64,000 nt of DNA, taken from Glycine soja. Taxonomy: Eukaryota; Streptophyta; Magnoliopsida; Fabales; Fabaceae. This document shows positions 63,011 through 64,000 of the stretch, in pieces. Both the position numbers and the translations under genes were made by a program. Under the pieces are notes generated by a model that ran no database searches, was not told the origin of the DNA, and saw only the letters and a program-made list of their open reading frames with translations. Every line of letters begins with the position of its first letter. The stretch's first letter is position 1. The DNA is taken from positions 36,852,411 through 36,916,410 of the forward strand of contig NC_041004.1 of NCBI RefSeq assembly GCF_004193775.1, read 5' to 3'.

Positions 63011-64000
63011 AACCGATTTTTATTAACTTAATTTAGACATTTTATTGGGTTATTTAAGCTACTTCATTAAATTGGGGATGGAAATAAGTAACAAGGAAGG
63101 GGGTAGTATAAATTTTTCAGGGTCAAGCTAATTAAATAAGGTGCAGTCAATTTTTGGAAAAGAAAATTTCAATAACTATAGAAAAAGTAACTCAAATAAA
63201 TCTTGGTACCCAATAATATAGCTTGAATTGATAAGAGTTTGTTGACGTTTTACAAGTATTCATTTATTAATTCACAAATTTACCAAACATGATGATGACC
63301 CACCCGTGTGCCGTGTGTGGAACCCAATCCATCAAACATCTTGCGGAAATAAACCACAGGTTTGCAAGAGCTTTATTTGTTATCAATTGCATGCGGGATT
63401 TGATGAACATAGATGAAAGATGGCCATCAATTTTATTTTTTTCGATTGAATAATTTTAGCCATAATTTTTTAACTCGTTACCTAAATCTAAAAATAAGTC
63501 AACAGTGAAAGTATAATATTCTAAGTATATTCCTTACAAGAGAAAGAAGAGGTTTGAGCTTGTAGACAAAGGTAGACTCTATTTTGGGCTTAGACTTTAG
63601 AGAGATAAAAAAAGAAAGAAAGAAAATGATAAATGTGATGAAAAAGAATAAAAAGCTAGAAATAAAATTAAATTAAAAAAGAGATGAAAGATAAAGTAAA
63701 TATATAGGAGTAGTTAAAATTAGGAAAGTAATCAATGAATACCTAATAGCATATGGCATTTAAAGAGGCAAAAAAAATGTAAATATAATATTCTCTCCAA
63801 CTTAAAATAAGATTTGTCCTCTAAGTTATTTTATACAAACAAAAAAATTAATAAATAAATAATAAAAATTTTACAAAATTAATCTTAATATTAATATTAC
63901 ATTAAAAAATTAAACTAACACTTATTAGAAATATTAGTAGAAAAGTCAACTAATATTACAACAAAAGACTAACATGACACTAATTTGGAAATGTTTTTTC
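63011..64000. other. Intergenic, no gene seen
   Basis: AT-rich. A Stowaway-like edge (CTCTCCAACTTAAAATAAGA) begins near 63792 and may continue past the window. Nothing else was recognised. Confidence 0.4.

Overview
The window looks like nuclear DNA from a legume, most likely soybean (Glycine) or a close relative. It is very AT-rich, the genes have GT-AG introns, and about half the sequence is decayed transposons. These include an Au-like tRNA-SINE with the wording familiar from soybean, L1-type and RTE-type LINE tails, gypsy-type LTR pieces whose U5 end resembles soybean LTRs, and many long-TIR MITEs. No bacterial, organellar or CRISPR features are present.

Four protein-coding genes look intact, all on the minus strand. 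(1) 1394-13192: a calmodulin-regulated P2B Ca2+-ATPase of the ACA4/ACA11 (vacuolar) type, 1037 residues, seven coding exons, with an 8-kb first intron. (2) 23209-26587: a mitochondrial glycoprotein (MAM33/p32) family protein, 229 residues, three exons, with a LINE in its second intron. (3) 37386-38840: an intronless zeatin O-glucosyltransferase-like UGT of 484 residues. (4) 58382-61556: general transcription factor TFIIB, 306 residues, seven exons including a 25-nt micro-exon, and six residues shorter in the B-linker than its relatives.

Two broken genes lie on the plus strand. 27747-29502 is a tRNA-splicing endonuclease SEN54 homologue with a TGA in place of a conserved Trp and a 188-bp MITE inside the same exon. 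32195-33189 is a bHLH35-like transcription factor with a lost splice acceptor, stops and frameshifts. Exon-like or UTR-like orphans at about 30.1-31.6 kb and 42.65-42.96 kb may be remains of further genes.

Layout: 1-13.4 kb is the ACA gene; 13.4-22.4 kb is repeat-filled intergenic DNA with a G-box-bearing MITE; 22.4-33.2 kb holds MAM33 and the two pseudogenes; 33.2-37.4 kb is AT-rich; 37.4-38.9 kb is the UGT; 39-57 kb is mostly repeats, including two LTR copies joined by a 150-bp piece of the bHLH pseudogene; 58.4-61.7 kb is TFIIB; the last 2.3 kb is repeats. The set ACA4/11, MAM33, SEN54 and TFIIB matches, as I recall, neighbouring genes in two related Arabidopsis segments (At2g41560-At2g41630 and At3g57330-At3g57360). 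The window is therefore probably one fractionating copy of an old conserved block. I found no convincing new gene system. The most unusual structure is the LTR/bHLH filler junction at 54.0-54.2 kb.
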